From Hyphomicrobiaceae bacterium (lineage in GTDB: Bacteria > Pseudomonadota > Alphaproteobacteria > Rhizobiales > Hyphomicrobiaceae): DNA of 64,000 nucleotides. Under the pieces are notes generated by a model. It did no database searches. It was not told where the DNA came from and worked only from the letters and a program-made list of their open reading frames with translations. The stretch is from positions 20,834-84,833 of the forward strand of contig JAKFWF010000033.1 of assembly GCA_021730785.1 (NCBI GenBank). The letters run 5' to 3'. How positions within the stretch are numbered: the first letter of the stretch is position 1; each line of letters begins with the position of its first letter. Both the position numbers and the translations under genes were made by a program. Below are positions 34,853 through 43,531 of this stretch, one piece after another.

Positions 34853-36949
34853 ATGAAGTCGCCAATGGCCACACCGAAATCCGACCCCACGCGAACGATC
34901 CTGCTGTGCTCCTGCGAGGGCACCATGCCCCTCGATGCCAAAGGCGTGGCCAAGGGCAGTGGCAACGTCAAAGTGGTCACCGCGACGCATCTGTGCGGGC
35001 CGGAGCTCGATAAGTTCCGTGCGGCCGCAGCGAAAGGCAACGTGACCGTCGCCTGCACCGCCCAGCGCGCACTGTTCGAGGATGTGGCCGAGGACGACGC
35101 GCTGCCAGCCGCCCTCACGTTCGCCAACGTCCGCGAGACTGCCGGCTGGTCGAGCGAAGCGGCCCAAGCCGCACCGAAGATGGCCGCTCTTCTTGCCATG
35201 GCGGCGGTTGCCCAACCGGCGCCGACCGCGGTGACGTTCGAGAGTGCCGGTGTCACGTTGATCTACGGGCCGGGGCAGGTAGCGCTCGATGCGGCAGCCG
35301 CGCTGAAGGATCGCCTCGACCTAACCGTTGTGATGTCGGACGCCGGCAGCGGCACGCCGCCGGCAGTCAACGAATTCCCGGTTCTGCGCGGCCGCATCAA
35401 GTCCGTGCAAGGCCACCTCGGCGCCTTTGCGATCACCATCGACTCGCTCGCGGTCGCCGCCCCCTCGTCACGGCGCACATTCACGTTCGGCCCGGCACGC
35501 AATGGCGCGGTCTCGAAGGCCGACATCCTGATCGACCTGTCCGGCAGCCCAGCCCTCGTCACCGCACCCGAGCTACGTGCCGGCTACCTGCGCGCCGATC
35601 CGACCGACGCGGCGGCGGTCGCCAAGCTGCTGTTAAAGGCGGCCGACCTCATTGGAACGTTCGACAAACCGCGCACAATCGACTTCAAGGCCGAATTGTG
35701 CGCCCACGCGCGGTCAAAGAAGGTCGGCTGCACGCGCTGCCTCGATCTGTGCCCGGCCGGCGCCATTGCACCCAACGGCAACGCCGTTGCGATCGACCCG
35801 CACATCTGCGCCGGCTGCGGACAGTGTGCTGCGGCGTGCCCGACCGGGGCCGCAAGCTATGCCGTGCCTGCCGTCGACGTCCTGCTGCAACAGATCCGTG
35901 CCGGCGCCCAGGCCTATTTCGATGCCGGCGGTGGCAGCGGTGTCGCGCCGATCCTGCTGCTACACGATGCGGCGCACGGTGCCGCCCTGGTCGATGCCGG
36001 CGCGCGTTTCGGCGACGGCCTGCCGGCCCACGTGATCCCCGTGTTGCTCAACGAAGTGACCCAGGTCGGCCTGGAGACGATTGCTGCCAGCGTGGCCTAT
36101 GGTTTCCGCGCCGTGCGCCTGCTGACCCGCGCCCGTCCGCGCCACGACATCGCCGGCCTGCGTGCCACCGTTGAAACCGCGACCCGCATCCTCTCGGGCC
36201 TCGGCTACGGCACGGATGCCGTCGGCATCATCGAGACCGACGATCCGGATGCACTGGGCGAAAGTTTGCGGATGCCGCGGCCGCCGGTCGCGCCGTTGGC
36301 ACGGGCGACATTCCTGCCGCTCGGCGCGAAGCGCGATCTCATGAAGCTTGGGCTGCGCGAGCTGCATCGCATGGCGCCAGCACCTCAGGCTCGCATCGAA
36401 CTGGCCAAGGGCGCAGCTTTCGGCGGTCTTGCGATCGACACGGCGAAGTGCACGTTGTGCCTCGCCTGCGTGTCGGCCTGCCCGGTGAGCGCGCTCGGTG
36501 ACGCGGCCGACCAGCCTCTCCTGTCGTTCGACGAAAGCCTATGCGTGCAGTGCGGGTTGTGCGTTGCGACTTGCCCCGAGACGGTGATCAAGCTCGCGCC
36601 CCGCATCGATTTCGCAGCGTTCGACGCCGGCCGGGTGACCATCAAGCAGGAAGCACCGTTCCACTGCATCAGCTGCGGCAAGGCGTTCGGCGTCAAGTCG
36701 ACGATCGACCGCGTGACGGCGAAACTGAAAGACAAGCACTGGATGTTCACCGGCGAGAACAGCGCGCGGCTCGAGCTGATCCAGAAATGCGACGACTGCC
36801 GCGTCGAAGCGATGACCAACGCCAAGTTCGATCCCTATGCCGCCAAACCCCGCCCGCCGGCCAAGACGACGGAAGACTATCTGAAGGAACGCGAACTGGC
36901 CGAGCGCGAAGCCGCCATGAAGGCCAGGATCGACAAAGGCGAAGTGTGA
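34853..36949 (+). CDS. Large polyferredoxin-like protein with four 4Fe-4S motifs
   Basis: The 698-residue protein has an N-terminal CSCEGTMPL/HLCGPELDKF region, a first pair of clusters (CTRCLDLCPAGAI about residue 292 and CAGCGQCAAACPTGA about 322) and a long Rossmann-like middle. A second pair follows (CTLCLACVSACPVSAL about 532 and CVQCGLCVATCPETVI about 565), then CISCGKAFGV and CDDC near the end. No membrane helix or Tat signal is present, so it is cytoplasmic. Its start is 47 bp from the divergent ligase-like gene, so they share one control region. It could feed electrons or Fe-S clusters to formate dehydrogenase assembly; that is inferred. Confidence 0.85.
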   Translation: MKSPMATPKSDPTRTILLCSCEGTMPLDAKGVAKGSGNVKVVTATHLCGPELDKFRAAAAKGNVTVACTAQRALFEDVAEDDALPAALTFANVRETAGWSSEAAQAAPKMAALLAMAAVAQPAPTAVTFESAGVTLIYGPGQVALDAAAALKDRLDLTVVMSDAGSGTPPAVNEFPVLRGRIKSVQGHLGAFAITIDSLAVAAPSSRRTFTFGPARNGAVSKADILIDLSGSPALVTAPELRAGYLRADPTDAAAVAKLLLKAADLIGTFDKPRTIDFKAELCAHARSKKVGCTRCLDLCPAGAIAPNGNAVAIDPHICAGCGQCAAACPTGAASYAVPAVDVLLQQIRAGAQAYFDAGGGSGVAPILLLHDAAHGAALVDAGARFGDGLPAHVIPVLLNEVTQVGLETIAASVAYGFRAVRLLTRARPRHDIAGLRATVETATRILSGLGYGTDAVGIIETDDPDALGESLRMPRPPVAPLARATFLPLGAKRDLMKLGLRELHRMAPAPQARIELAKGAAFGGLAIDTAKCTLCLACVSACPVSALGDAADQPLLSFDESLCVQCGLCVATCPETVIKLAPRIDFAAFDAGRVTIKQEAPFHCISCGKAFGVKSTIDRVTAKLKDKHWMFTGENSARLELIQKCDDCRVEAMTNAKFDPYAAKPRPPAKTTEDYLKERELAEREAAMKARIDKGEV

Positions 36950-37103
36950 GCAGGGCAGGGGTGCGCCCATTACTCACTAATGGAGGGGCGAGCACCGCTT
37001 CCATACAGACTGGCGTTGCCCTTCGGCGTGTCAGCAAACCATGCTGGCTCCCTATCCAGCGCCTCGAAGATGATCCGCATTTTTGAAACAGAATTGGTCA
37101 AAA

Positions 37104-37121
37104 CATATCGATATTGATATG
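37104..37121. promoter_or_regulatory. Palindrome CATATC-N6-GATATG, likely HigA operator
   Basis: An 18-bp inverted repeat with 6-bp perfect arms lies 6 bp before the first ATG of the decayed toxin gene. HigA-type antitoxins bind such dyads in their own promoter, so this is probably the surviving autoregulatory site. Confidence 0.5.
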
Positions 37122-37127
37122 CGAGTC

Positions 37128-37452
37128 ATGGCGCTAGACAGTTGCGACGCTCAAGGCGCTGGTGGACTCCAAGATGGAAGCGCTGCCAACTGATATGCGG
37201 GCACGACTGGTGCGACTTTCCAATTTGATCGAGGACCACGGTCTCAACGCTTTACCTCGGGACGCTTTCGATCATCTCGAAGATTAACCCTGGGACCTGC
37301 GTATCAGAGGACGAGATGGTATTTCTCGCGCCATCTATGTGACTGCATCTGGCCAACGTGTCGTCATCGTAAGAGTGTTCATCAAGAAACCGCAGAAATC
37401 GCCGATCAACGAATTCAGGCTGGCCCGCGAGCGGGCGAGGGACGTGCCATGA
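37128..37452 (+). pseudogene. higB: Inactivated HigB/RelE-family toxin gene
   Basis: In frame from 37138 the sequence reads TVATLKALVDSKMEALPTDM, RARLVRLSNLIEDHGLN, HLED-stop-PWDLRIRGRDG and SRAIYVTASGQRVVIVRVF, then IKKPQKSP to a TGA overlapping the antitoxin ATG. This is a textbook RelE/HigB fold. Two lesions are visible. An in-frame TAA (37285-37287 region, within GAAGATTAACCC) stands where relatives have lysine (AAA). Near the start, TAG replaces the expected tryptophan and the only ATG is out of frame by one base. A full toxin cannot be made. The gene is followed by an intact antitoxin. Confidence 0.85.
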
Positions 37453-37745
37453 ACAGGATCACGGATCTCCATAAGCAGTGGCTGCGCGATGAGGACTACC
37501 GTCGGAACTACGATGCGCTCGAAGAGGAATTCGCACTCGCTTCTGCGCTTATCGCTGCCCGGTCCAGAGCGGGCCTGACACAAGACCAGTTGGCCGAGAA
37601 AATGGCGACATCGCAAAGTGCCGTCGCGCGGATGGAGAGTGGGCGCTTCATTCCATCCGGTAGCACACTCAAGCGGTTTGCGAGGGCAACCTGGACGCGA
37701 CTGCGCATTTCGTTCGAACCGGTGAAGGCGCCAAACCAGGGGTGA
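37449..37745 (+). CDS. higA: HigA-type antitoxin (XRE helix-turn-helix)
   Basis: The 98-residue protein has an N-terminal helical part (LHKQWLRDEDYRRNYDALEEEF) and a Cro/CI HTH (GLTQDQLAEKMATSQSAVARMESG), then the antitoxin tail TLKRFARAT-TRLRISFEP. Its ATG overlaps the toxin-gene stop (ATGA), the normal toxin-first HigBA order. The conserved GTRLRI glycine is tryptophan here. Because the toxin is broken, it may now act as an orphan repressor or protect against related toxins elsewhere in the genome. Confidence 0.9.
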   Translation: MNRITDLHKQWLRDEDYRRNYDALEEEFALASALIAARSRAGLTQDQLAEKMATSQSAVARMESGRFIPSGSTLKRFARATWTRLRISFEPVKAPNQG

Positions 37746-37792
37746 GCAGACGTGAGTGGACGGTATGGGTGCAAGCCGAGGTCCGCCCCCGC

Positions 37793-38485
37793 TCAAACAT
37801 CCTCCGCGCGGTCCACGTACACGAGGCCGGCGGCTTTCAGCGCGGGGCGCATGTTGTACATGTCGAGGCCGGCTTCGCGGGCAGCCAGACGCGTGCGCTT
37901 CTCGCCTTCGGCCGCTTCCCGCTTCTGGCCGGCTGCTGCGACCGTGCCAGCCTGCAGGCGCGGGATCACGACGACGCCGTCATCGTCCGCCACCACCACG
38001 TCGCCCGGATTGACGAGCGCGCCGGCGCACACCACTGGCACGTTGACCGAACCCAACGTCGCCTTCACCGTGCCCTTGGCCGATATGGCGCGCGACCAGA
38101 CGGGGAATTTCATCTCGGTCAGGGTCTTCACGTCGCGCACGCCGGCATCGATAACGAGGGCCGCGCCCCCGAACGCGCGCAGCGACGTCGCCAGCAGGTC
38201 GCCGAACATGCCGTCGGTATTGTCACCGTTGATCGCGACCACCAGGATGTCGCCCGGCCGCACGAGTTCGATCGCCACATGCAGCATCCAGTTGTCGCCG
38301 GGCTGGGCGAGGACCGTGACCGCCGAGCCGGCAACTTGCGCGCCGGCATAGATCGGCCGCATGTAGGTGTTCATCAGGCCAAGCCGGCCGAACGCCTCGT
38401 GCGTCGTCGACACGCCAAGCTCGCGCAGCGTCGCGATGGCGCCCGCGTCGGCACGATCGATAGTCCGAACGACCACATTTTTCAT
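37793..38485 (-). CDS. RraA-fold 4-carboxy-4-hydroxy-2-oxoadipate aldolase / oxaloacetate decarboxylase-like
   Basis: The 230-residue class II aldolase of the LigK/GalC type has [17 protein letters not shown], the substrate loop [22 protein letters not shown] and the metal-site block [28 protein letters not shown] completes the family pattern. LigK/GalC splits 4-carboxy-4-hydroxy-2-oxoadipate into pyruvate and oxaloacetate, the last step of protocatechuate 4,5-cleavage and gallate breakdown. Its ATG overlaps the stop of the GalB-like gene by 4 bp, matching the pathway order hydratase then aldolase. A different 2-hydroxy acid substrate cannot be excluded. Confidence 0.85.
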   Translation of the reverse strand: MKNVVVRTIDRADAGAIATLRELGVSTTHEAFGRLGLMNTYMRPIYAGAQVAGSAVTVLAQPGDNWMLHVAIELVRPGDILVVAINGDNTDGMFGDLLATSLRAFGGAALVIDAGVRDVKTLTEMKFPVWSRAISAKGTVKATLGSVNVPVVCAGALVNPGDVVVADDDGVVVIPRLQAGTVAAAGQKREAAEGEKRTRLAAREAGLDMYNMRPALKAAGLVYVDRAEDV

Positions 38486-39216
38486 GCGAGCACCTCGAGC
38501 GCTTCGGGAAACAGCCGTTGATATGCTTCGCCGTATGTCATTGCCTTGCCTGAGTTGCGGCCGCCCTGCATGCCACGGTTCAAGGCGACGCGCTCGTAGT
38601 AGGCCCACAGGTGCTTCTGCGCGGCCAAAATCTCGAAGGCTTTGCGCTTCACCTCCCACACTTCGTCGATGTTGAGGATCACGTTCGGCTTGAAGTTGCA
38701 CTGCTCCGGCTGGTGCGGCTCGAACAGGAACACGGGCGGGGCAGCATAGGCGCGGTTCGGATCGGGCTTATGACCGGCAGCCTGAGCGATGATGCGCGCT
38801 TCCTGGGCGAACCGCGCCGCCTCCGGGTGGTCGACGTTGTAGGGGTCTTCCAGCGCATGCGTGAGGACGAACGCCGGGTTCAACGCGTGGAACACGTCAA
38901 TCGTGCGGTCAAGCATGGCGGGCGTGGTGCGCAGGGGATAGTCGCCCGCATCGAAGAACTCGATCTCGGCACCGAGCATGTGGGCCGCAGCCTCGGCTTC
39001 GGCCCGGCGCTGCGCCTTCACCTCGGCCATGGTGACGCCGGCCTTCTTCCAGGCGAACTGGCTTTCGCCACGTTCGCCGTAGGACAGGCACAGAATCTTG
39101 ATGCGGTAGCCCTTGCGCGCGTGCAGTGCGATGGCGCCGCCCGCCCGCCAGACGAAGTCGCCGGGGTGGGCGGTGATGATCAGGCCGGCCTTGGGAGGAA
39201 TGGGAGGAGATGACAT
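38482..39216 (-). CDS. PIG-L/LmbE-family protein, GalB-like 4-oxalomesaconate hydratase
   Basis: The 244-residue zinc enzyme of the LmbE fold starts [23 protein letters not shown], where the family has HPDD, then [28 protein letters not shown] and [16 protein letters not shown]. The SYGERGES and PYNVDHP blocks are typical of GalB, the gallate-pathway hydratase, rather than of GlcNAc deacetylases. The AHPGD (D to G) is notable because one of the two aspartates of HPDD is lost, a feature that also separates GalB from deacetylases. GGGGGT lies before ATG 39216. It is divergent from the next gene by 89 bp. Confidence 0.82.
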   Translation of the reverse strand: MSSPPIPPKAGLIITAHPGDFVWRAGGAIALHARKGYRIKILCLSYGERGESQFAWKKAGVTMAEVKAQRRAEAEAAAHMLGAEIEFFDAGDYPLRTTPAMLDRTIDVFHALNPAFVLTHALEDPYNVDHPEAARFAQEARIIAQAAGHKPDPNRAYAAPPVFLFEPHQPEQCNFKPNVILNIDEVWEVKRKAFEILAAQKHLWAYYERVALNRGMQGGRNSGKAMTYGEAYQRLFPEALEVLA

Positions 39217-39305
39217 GGCGACCCCCTGTCGAAGTACTTTGACGCGTAAACGTTCCTCCCCGATTATCTGGCGCAATCGCCAGACTTTCGCAAACGGAAC
39301 CTCGC

Positions 39306-40229
39306 ATGCTCGATTCCCCGCTCACGATTGCACTCGGCAACTACGGCATCACGCAGCCGCTGAAGCAGGGCGAGGTCGATTTGGGCCGTCTGCGCCTGAA
39401 CTTCGCCGCGGTCGAGCCGATCACGGCCGGCATGCGGGCCATGGTGCGCTCGCTCGATTTCGACATTTGCGAAATGGCGTTCACCACCTACTTGTGCGCA
39501 CGCGACCTCGGCGTGCCGATCACGGCGATTCCGGTGTTCGTGACGCGCAACTTCCACCACTGGGCGGCATTCAAGACGCAGCGTTCGGGCATCAAATCGC
39601 CGAAGGACCTGGAAGGCCGGCGGGTGGCGATCAACCGCGGTTACACTGTCACGACGGGGCTGTGGATCCGCGGCATCTTGCAGACCGAGTATGGCGTCGA
39701 TCTGGGCAAGATTACTTGGGTGCCAACCGACGAGGAGCACGTGGCGCAGTACGCGTACCCAGCCAACGTCGATCTCTCGCGCCGGGGCAAGGCCATCAGC
39801 GAACTGCTGCTCCACGGCGACTGCGACGCGGCGATCGGCGACGTGAAGTCGGACTCGGCCGAGATTACGCCGCTGATCCCGAACGCGCGCCAAGCGGGGT
39901 TCGACTACTTCCACCGCACCGGCATCTATCCAGTCAACCACGCCGTGGTGGTGCGCAACGCGGTGCTGGAAGCGCATCCGTGGGTGGCAGCCGAGCTGAT
40001 GGCAGCCTTCACGCGGGCGCGCGGCATCTACTATGACCGTCTCGCCTCGGGTGCGGCGACCGCTCCCCTCGACAAGGCGGCGATCGAAGTGCGCAATGCG
40101 CTCGGCATCGAGCCGTTCCCGTTCGGCATCGACGCCAATCGCGTGAGCCTCGAAGCGGTTGCGACGTTTGCCGCTGAGCAGTCGATCACGCGGCGGCGCA
40201 AAACGGTCGCCGAGATGTTCAGCGCTTAA
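39306..40229 (+). CDS. 4,5-dihydroxyphthalate decarboxylase-like / ABC substrate-binding-like protein
   Basis: The 307-residue protein has no signal peptide and begins SPLTIALGNYGITQPLKQGE. It continues with FDICEMAFTTYLCARDLGVPITAIPVF, DLEGRRVAINRGYTVTTGLW, WVPTDEEHVAQY and GIYPVNHAVVVRN. This is the periplasmic-binding-protein fold adapted as in Pht5 (4,5-dihydroxyphthalate decarboxylase), an enzyme that yields protocatechuate. The lack of an export signal supports a cytoplasmic enzyme rather than a transporter component. It is divergent from the GalB/GalC pair, as expected for one aromatic-acid pathway. Its last 11 bp overlap the end of a convergent methyltransferase gene. Confidence 0.8.
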   Translation: MLDSPLTIALGNYGITQPLKQGEVDLGRLRLNFAAVEPITAGMRAMVRSLDFDICEMAFTTYLCARDLGVPITAIPVFVTRNFHHWAAFKTQRSGIKSPKDLEGRRVAINRGYTVTTGLWIRGILQTEYGVDLGKITWVPTDEEHVAQYAYPANVDLSRRGKAISELLLHGDCDAAIGDVKSDSAEITPLIPNARQAGFDYFHRTGIYPVNHAVVVRNAVLEAHPWVAAELMAAFTRARGIYYDRLASGAATAPLDKAAIEVRNALGIEPFPFGIDANRVSLEAVATFAAEQSITRRRKTVAEMFSA

Positions 40230-40950
40230 GTCGGTCGCCAACGGCGCCACCGGATCCAGCACCCGGCAGACGCGCTTCGAACGCCATGCGACGCTGATTG
40301 TGGCCGAGATTGCGATCGAGGCGCCGCGCCGCATAGCCGTGCGAGGAGAGCAACTGCACGATTTCAGACTGCGAATAGGTCTTGAGCTGCAGTTTCGATC
40401 GGATGGTGCGATAATCCGAGAACGCCGTTTTGATCAATCCCGTCACCGCAGCCGGCAAGAACCCCTCCCGGCCGGCGAAGCTCAGCAGAGCCCACGCATC
40501 ATGCACCATGCCGACGTCCGGCGGAATGACGTCACCAATGATCAACGCCCCGCGCGGCGATAACATTCGCTGGCAGTTTGTGAGCAATTCGCTCAGCTCA
40601 CTCGGCTGCAAGTACTGGATGACGGAAATGACCGTGATCAGGTCGATGCTGCCCGCCTCGATGCCAGCGAGGCCGTCGGGCGAGAGCACCGTGATCTTGC
40701 CATGCCCAGCGTATCGTTCGGACAGGCGCTGGCGCACCGAGGGTGCGGCGTCCCACAGCAGGAGCTTGGCACTTCGCTCGGCTACGAGATGCGCGCGCGT
40801 TGCATCGCCGCAGCCGAAGTCCAGCACGCAGCCCGACGCATCGGCAACGAACGGCGCGATGCAGGCCGCCACCACCGCATCGTGCGCTTGTTGATGCCGC
40901 GCCGAAACGTAGATCGTCGGCTTGCCGTTCCAGTAGTCGACCCAGTTCAC
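40219..40950 (-). CDS. Class I SAM-dependent methyltransferase
   Basis: The 243-residue protein has motif I VLDFGCGDATRA (about residue 43), then LLLWDAAPSVRQRL, SIDLITVISVIQYLQPSELSELL and MLSPRGALIIGDVIPP, the standard Rossmann-type order. The substrate is unknown. The end QRRMAFEARLPG suggests a small-molecule or sugar methyltransferase, but this is weak. The start is uncertain: GTG 40950 (used; GGGAG lies 11 bp upstream) or TTG 40998. It is convergent with the decarboxylase-like gene, so it is not part of that operon. Confidence 0.75.
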   Translation of the reverse strand: MNWVDYWNGKPTIYVSARHQQAHDAVVAACIAPFVADASGCVLDFGCGDATRAHLVAERSAKLLLWDAAPSVRQRLSERYAGHGKITVLSPDGLAGIEAGSIDLITVISVIQYLQPSELSELLTNCQRMLSPRGALIIGDVIPPDVGMVHDAWALLSFAGREGFLPAAVTGLIKTAFSDYRTIRSKLQLKTYSQSEIVQLLSSHGYAARRLDRNLGHNQRRMAFEARLPGAGSGGAVGDRLKR

Positions 40951-41019
40951 GTGGCGATGATCTCCCTGGCCGCGGTTTGCGGCGGACGACGACGGCAAAT
41001 TCCAAGGCGCTGCGCACCA

Positions 41020-42141
41020 CTAGCCGGTCGGCTCGTCATGGCGCTCCCGGGCATAGCGAACGAGCGCCAGGAAGCGGTAGATGCCGTGCACGAACTTGCC
41101 GTAGGGCAGCGACAGGAACAGCGCGAACACGACGCCGAGGTGGATCGCCAGCAGCAGTCCCATGGCCGGCGTTGAGCGCAGGACCAGCAGCAGCAGGCCA
41201 GTGATGCTCGTCAGGAACAGCATGACGAGGAACGCCGCATCCATGCCGGCCCGCGGCTCATCGCGCATCTGCGGATCGCGCCGCCACTTGGCCGCCAGCA
41301 AGCCGACCGGACCGACCAGCAGCCCAATGCCGCCAAGGGTGCCGAGGACGACCGGCAAGTCGTACCACGGATAGGGCGCCTCGAGCCCGCGCAGGTAGTG
41401 ATAGAGCGTTGCCGTCGAAGTCGAGGCGAAGCACAACAGGAAGCCGTAGAACGTCAGGTGATGATAGAAGCGCCGGCTGTCGGTTGGGCGCTCATCTTCG
41501 TTGTAACAGCCAACGCCGCCGCCATCGAGATAGCGCAGCGAGCCGGCATCGCGCACCGCCGACAGCAGCGGCTTGGGTTGGCTGAGCGTCGCGGCCGGCT
41601 CGCCGATGTCGCGCCAGAAGGCACGTGCGCCCATCGCCAGGGCCAGGAGGGCGTATAAGAACACGGCGCCGAACAGCAACGCCATCGTGTTGTGCGGCAT
41701 GAGCTTGTAGAAGGAGCCAGGTCCGGTGTGGGCCGCAAACAGTACGCGCGCGTCGTTCCAACCGATGAAGCCTGTGACAAACGCGGTAACGGCCAGTGCT
41801 GCAAGCACGCTGATCGCGAGCCCATTGCGGTCGAAGACGGGGCGCAATGCGGCCGGCCAGGCGTAGGCGCGATAGGACTGAGCCCGAACCTCAGCCAAGG
41901 TCTGAGGCACGTTGACGTTGAACTCGTGCGGCGGCGAGAACTGGCAGTCGACATAGCAGGCGCCGCAGCCGTGACACAGGTTGGCGAGGTAGTTCAGATC
42001 GCCGTCGCCGAACGAACGCCTGAGCTCCATGGCCGGAAACACCGCGCACAGCCCCTCGCAATAGCGGCACGAGTTGCACACCGTCATCAGTCGGTCGGCT
42101 TCGGCGAGCGCCGCCGTGGCGTGGCTTTCACTTTGCGACAT
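41020..42141 (-). CDS. tcuB: Tricarballylate utilisation 4Fe-4S membrane protein TcuB
   Basis: The 373-residue protein begins with two cysteine clusters, CNSCRYCEGLCAVFP and CHGCGACYVDCQFSPPHEF, followed by about six membrane helices. FLLCFASTSTATLYHYLRG and histidines within the helices are consistent with haem or quinone contact. TcuB passes electrons from the flavoprotein TcuA to the quinone pool. ATG 42141 lies inside the end of tcuA (14-bp overlap), so the two are translationally coupled. The charged tail and helix layout match CitB/TcuB proteins. Confidence 0.9.
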   Translation of the reverse strand: MSQSESHATAALAEADRLMTVCNSCRYCEGLCAVFPAMELRRSFGDGDLNYLANLCHGCGACYVDCQFSPPHEFNVNVPQTLAEVRAQSYRAYAWPAALRPVFDRNGLAISVLAALAVTAFVTGFIGWNDARVLFAAHTGPGSFYKLMPHNTMALLFGAVFLYALLALAMGARAFWRDIGEPAATLSQPKPLLSAVRDAGSLRYLDGGGVGCYNEDERPTDSRRFYHHLTFYGFLLCFASTSTATLYHYLRGLEAPYPWYDLPVVLGTLGGIGLLVGPVGLLAAKWRRDPQMRDEPRAGMDAAFLVMLFLTSITGLLLLVLRSTPAMGLLLAIHLGVVFALFLSLPYGKFVHGIYRFLALVRYARERHDEPTG

Positions 42142-43531
42142 GTGCCGCTGCTCCCTGGCCGGCGATGCGGCCGAACACACTGCCAATCGTCATGCCGATG
42201 CCGGCTGCATAGCCGCGCCCGAGCACATTGCCGGCCATGATCTCGCCAGCGGCAAACATGTTTGCCGATGGCCCGCCGTCGCGCAGCATCATGCGTGCAC
42301 TGCGGTCAACGCGGGTGCCGAGGTAGGTGAACGTGATGCCCGGACGCACGGGATAGCCATAGAAGGGTGCTTTTTCGATTCTGCGTGCCCAGTGTGTTTT
42401 CGGCGGCGTCAAGCCATCGGTGCGGCAATCGTCGAGCGTGGTGTGATCGAAGCTGCCGGGCCGCACCGCCGCGTTGAAATCGGCAACCGTCTTCTCCAGC
42501 ACGGCCGCATCCAGACCGAACTTGGCCGCAAGCTCGGCAAGCGAACCGGCGGCAATGGCCGGATATAGCGACGGCATGAAGAGTTCAAGCGAGGACGCAT
42601 CGAAGATGATGTAGGCGATCTGGTCGGGTTGGGCTGCCACCAGCCGGCCCCAGATGGCGTAGCGCTTGGGCCAGACCTCTTCGCCCTCGTCGTAGAAGCG
42701 TTGCGCCTGCTTGTTGACGACGATACCGAACACCACGCAGTCGAGCCGGGTGATGATGCCGCCATCGAACTTCGGCGCGCGGGCATCGATCGCCACCGCA
42801 TGGCATTGGGTGGCATCGCCGACCGGCTGGACGCCGCGCTCCAGCAGCATTTTCAAGACGGTGCCGCGGTTATAGGGCGTGCCGCGAATGAGGAAGTTGT
42901 CGGCAGCCGGCCCCCAAGATTCCTTCAGCCACTCGATGTTGGCCTCGAAGCCGCCGGATGCTGCCACCAGCGTGCGACCCTTGATCGTGATGCGGCCGTC
43001 GCCTCGTTTGATCGTCGCCGAGCGGAATTCGCCGCGCGTGATGTCGAGGTCGACGACTTCGGCATCATACAGCACTTCGACGCCGAGTTTCTCGGCCGTC
43101 AGATACAGCGCGTTCAGCATGGCGCGTCCGCCGCCGAGGAAAAACGAGTTGGTGCGCCCCAGCGACAAGGTGCCGCCGAGCGAGGGCTGGAACCGCACGC
43201 CTTGCTCGGCGATCCAGGTCAGCATCGGTTTGCTCTCGGCGATCATGTGGCGTGCGAGTTGCTCGTCCGTGTTGCCACCCGTAACCGTGAGCAGGTCGTC
43301 CCAGAACTCGTCCTCGGTGTAGGGGCCCGATAGTGTTTCGGTTGCCGCATCGTGGGCGCAGCGCATGTTGCGTGTGTGCCGGGTATTGCCGCCGCGATAG
43401 AATTTCGGCGCAGCTTCGAGGACGATGACGGACGCACCGGCCCGCTGCGCCGCGATGGCCGCGCACAGCGCCGCATTGCCGCCGCCGACGACGACCACAT
43501 CGAACGTCTGGTTCAGATCGATCATAGGCAT
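42128..43531 (-). CDS. tcuA: FAD-dependent tricarballylate dehydrogenase TcuA
   Basis: The 467-residue flavoprotein has an N-terminal FAD Rossmann motif VVVVGGGNAALCAAIAAQRAGASVIVLE and the FrdA/fumarate-reductase-type blocks RGGNTRHTRNMRCAHD, LVAASGGFEANIEWL and the C-terminal AGEIMAGNVLGRGYAAG. TcuA oxidises tricarballylate to cis-aconitate, which then enters the TCA cycle. No tcuC transporter or tcuR regulator is visible, so a related tricarboxylic substrate (for example an aromatic-pathway intermediate from the neighbouring genes) is possible. ATG 43525 is an alternative start two codons in. Confidence 0.88.
   Translation of the reverse strand: MPMIDLNQTFDVVVVGGGNAALCAAIAAQRAGASVIVLEAAPKFYRGGNTRHTRNMRCAHDAATETLSGPYTEDEFWDDLLTVTGGNTDEQLARHMIAESKPMLTWIAEQGVRFQPSLGGTLSLGRTNSFFLGGGRAMLNALYLTAEKLGVEVLYDAEVVDLDITRGEFRSATIKRGDGRITIKGRTLVAASGGFEANIEWLKESWGPAADNFLIRGTPYNRGTVLKMLLERGVQPVGDATQCHAVAIDARAPKFDGGIITRLDCVVFGIVVNKQAQRFYDEGEEVWPKRYAIWGRLVAAQPDQIAYIIFDASSLELFMPSLYPAIAAGSLAELAAKFGLDAAVLEKTVADFNAAVRPGSFDHTTLDDCRTDGLTPPKTHWARRIEKAPFYGYPVRPGITFTYLGTRVDRSARMMLRDGGPSANMFAAGEIMAGNVLGRGYAAGIGMTIGSVFGRIAGQGAAAHVAK

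Noticed and set aside
39306..40229. Secreted ABC transporter substrate-binding protein
   Set aside because: The binding-protein fold is present but there is no signal peptide and no transporter genes nearby; a cytoplasmic Pht5-like enzyme fits better.
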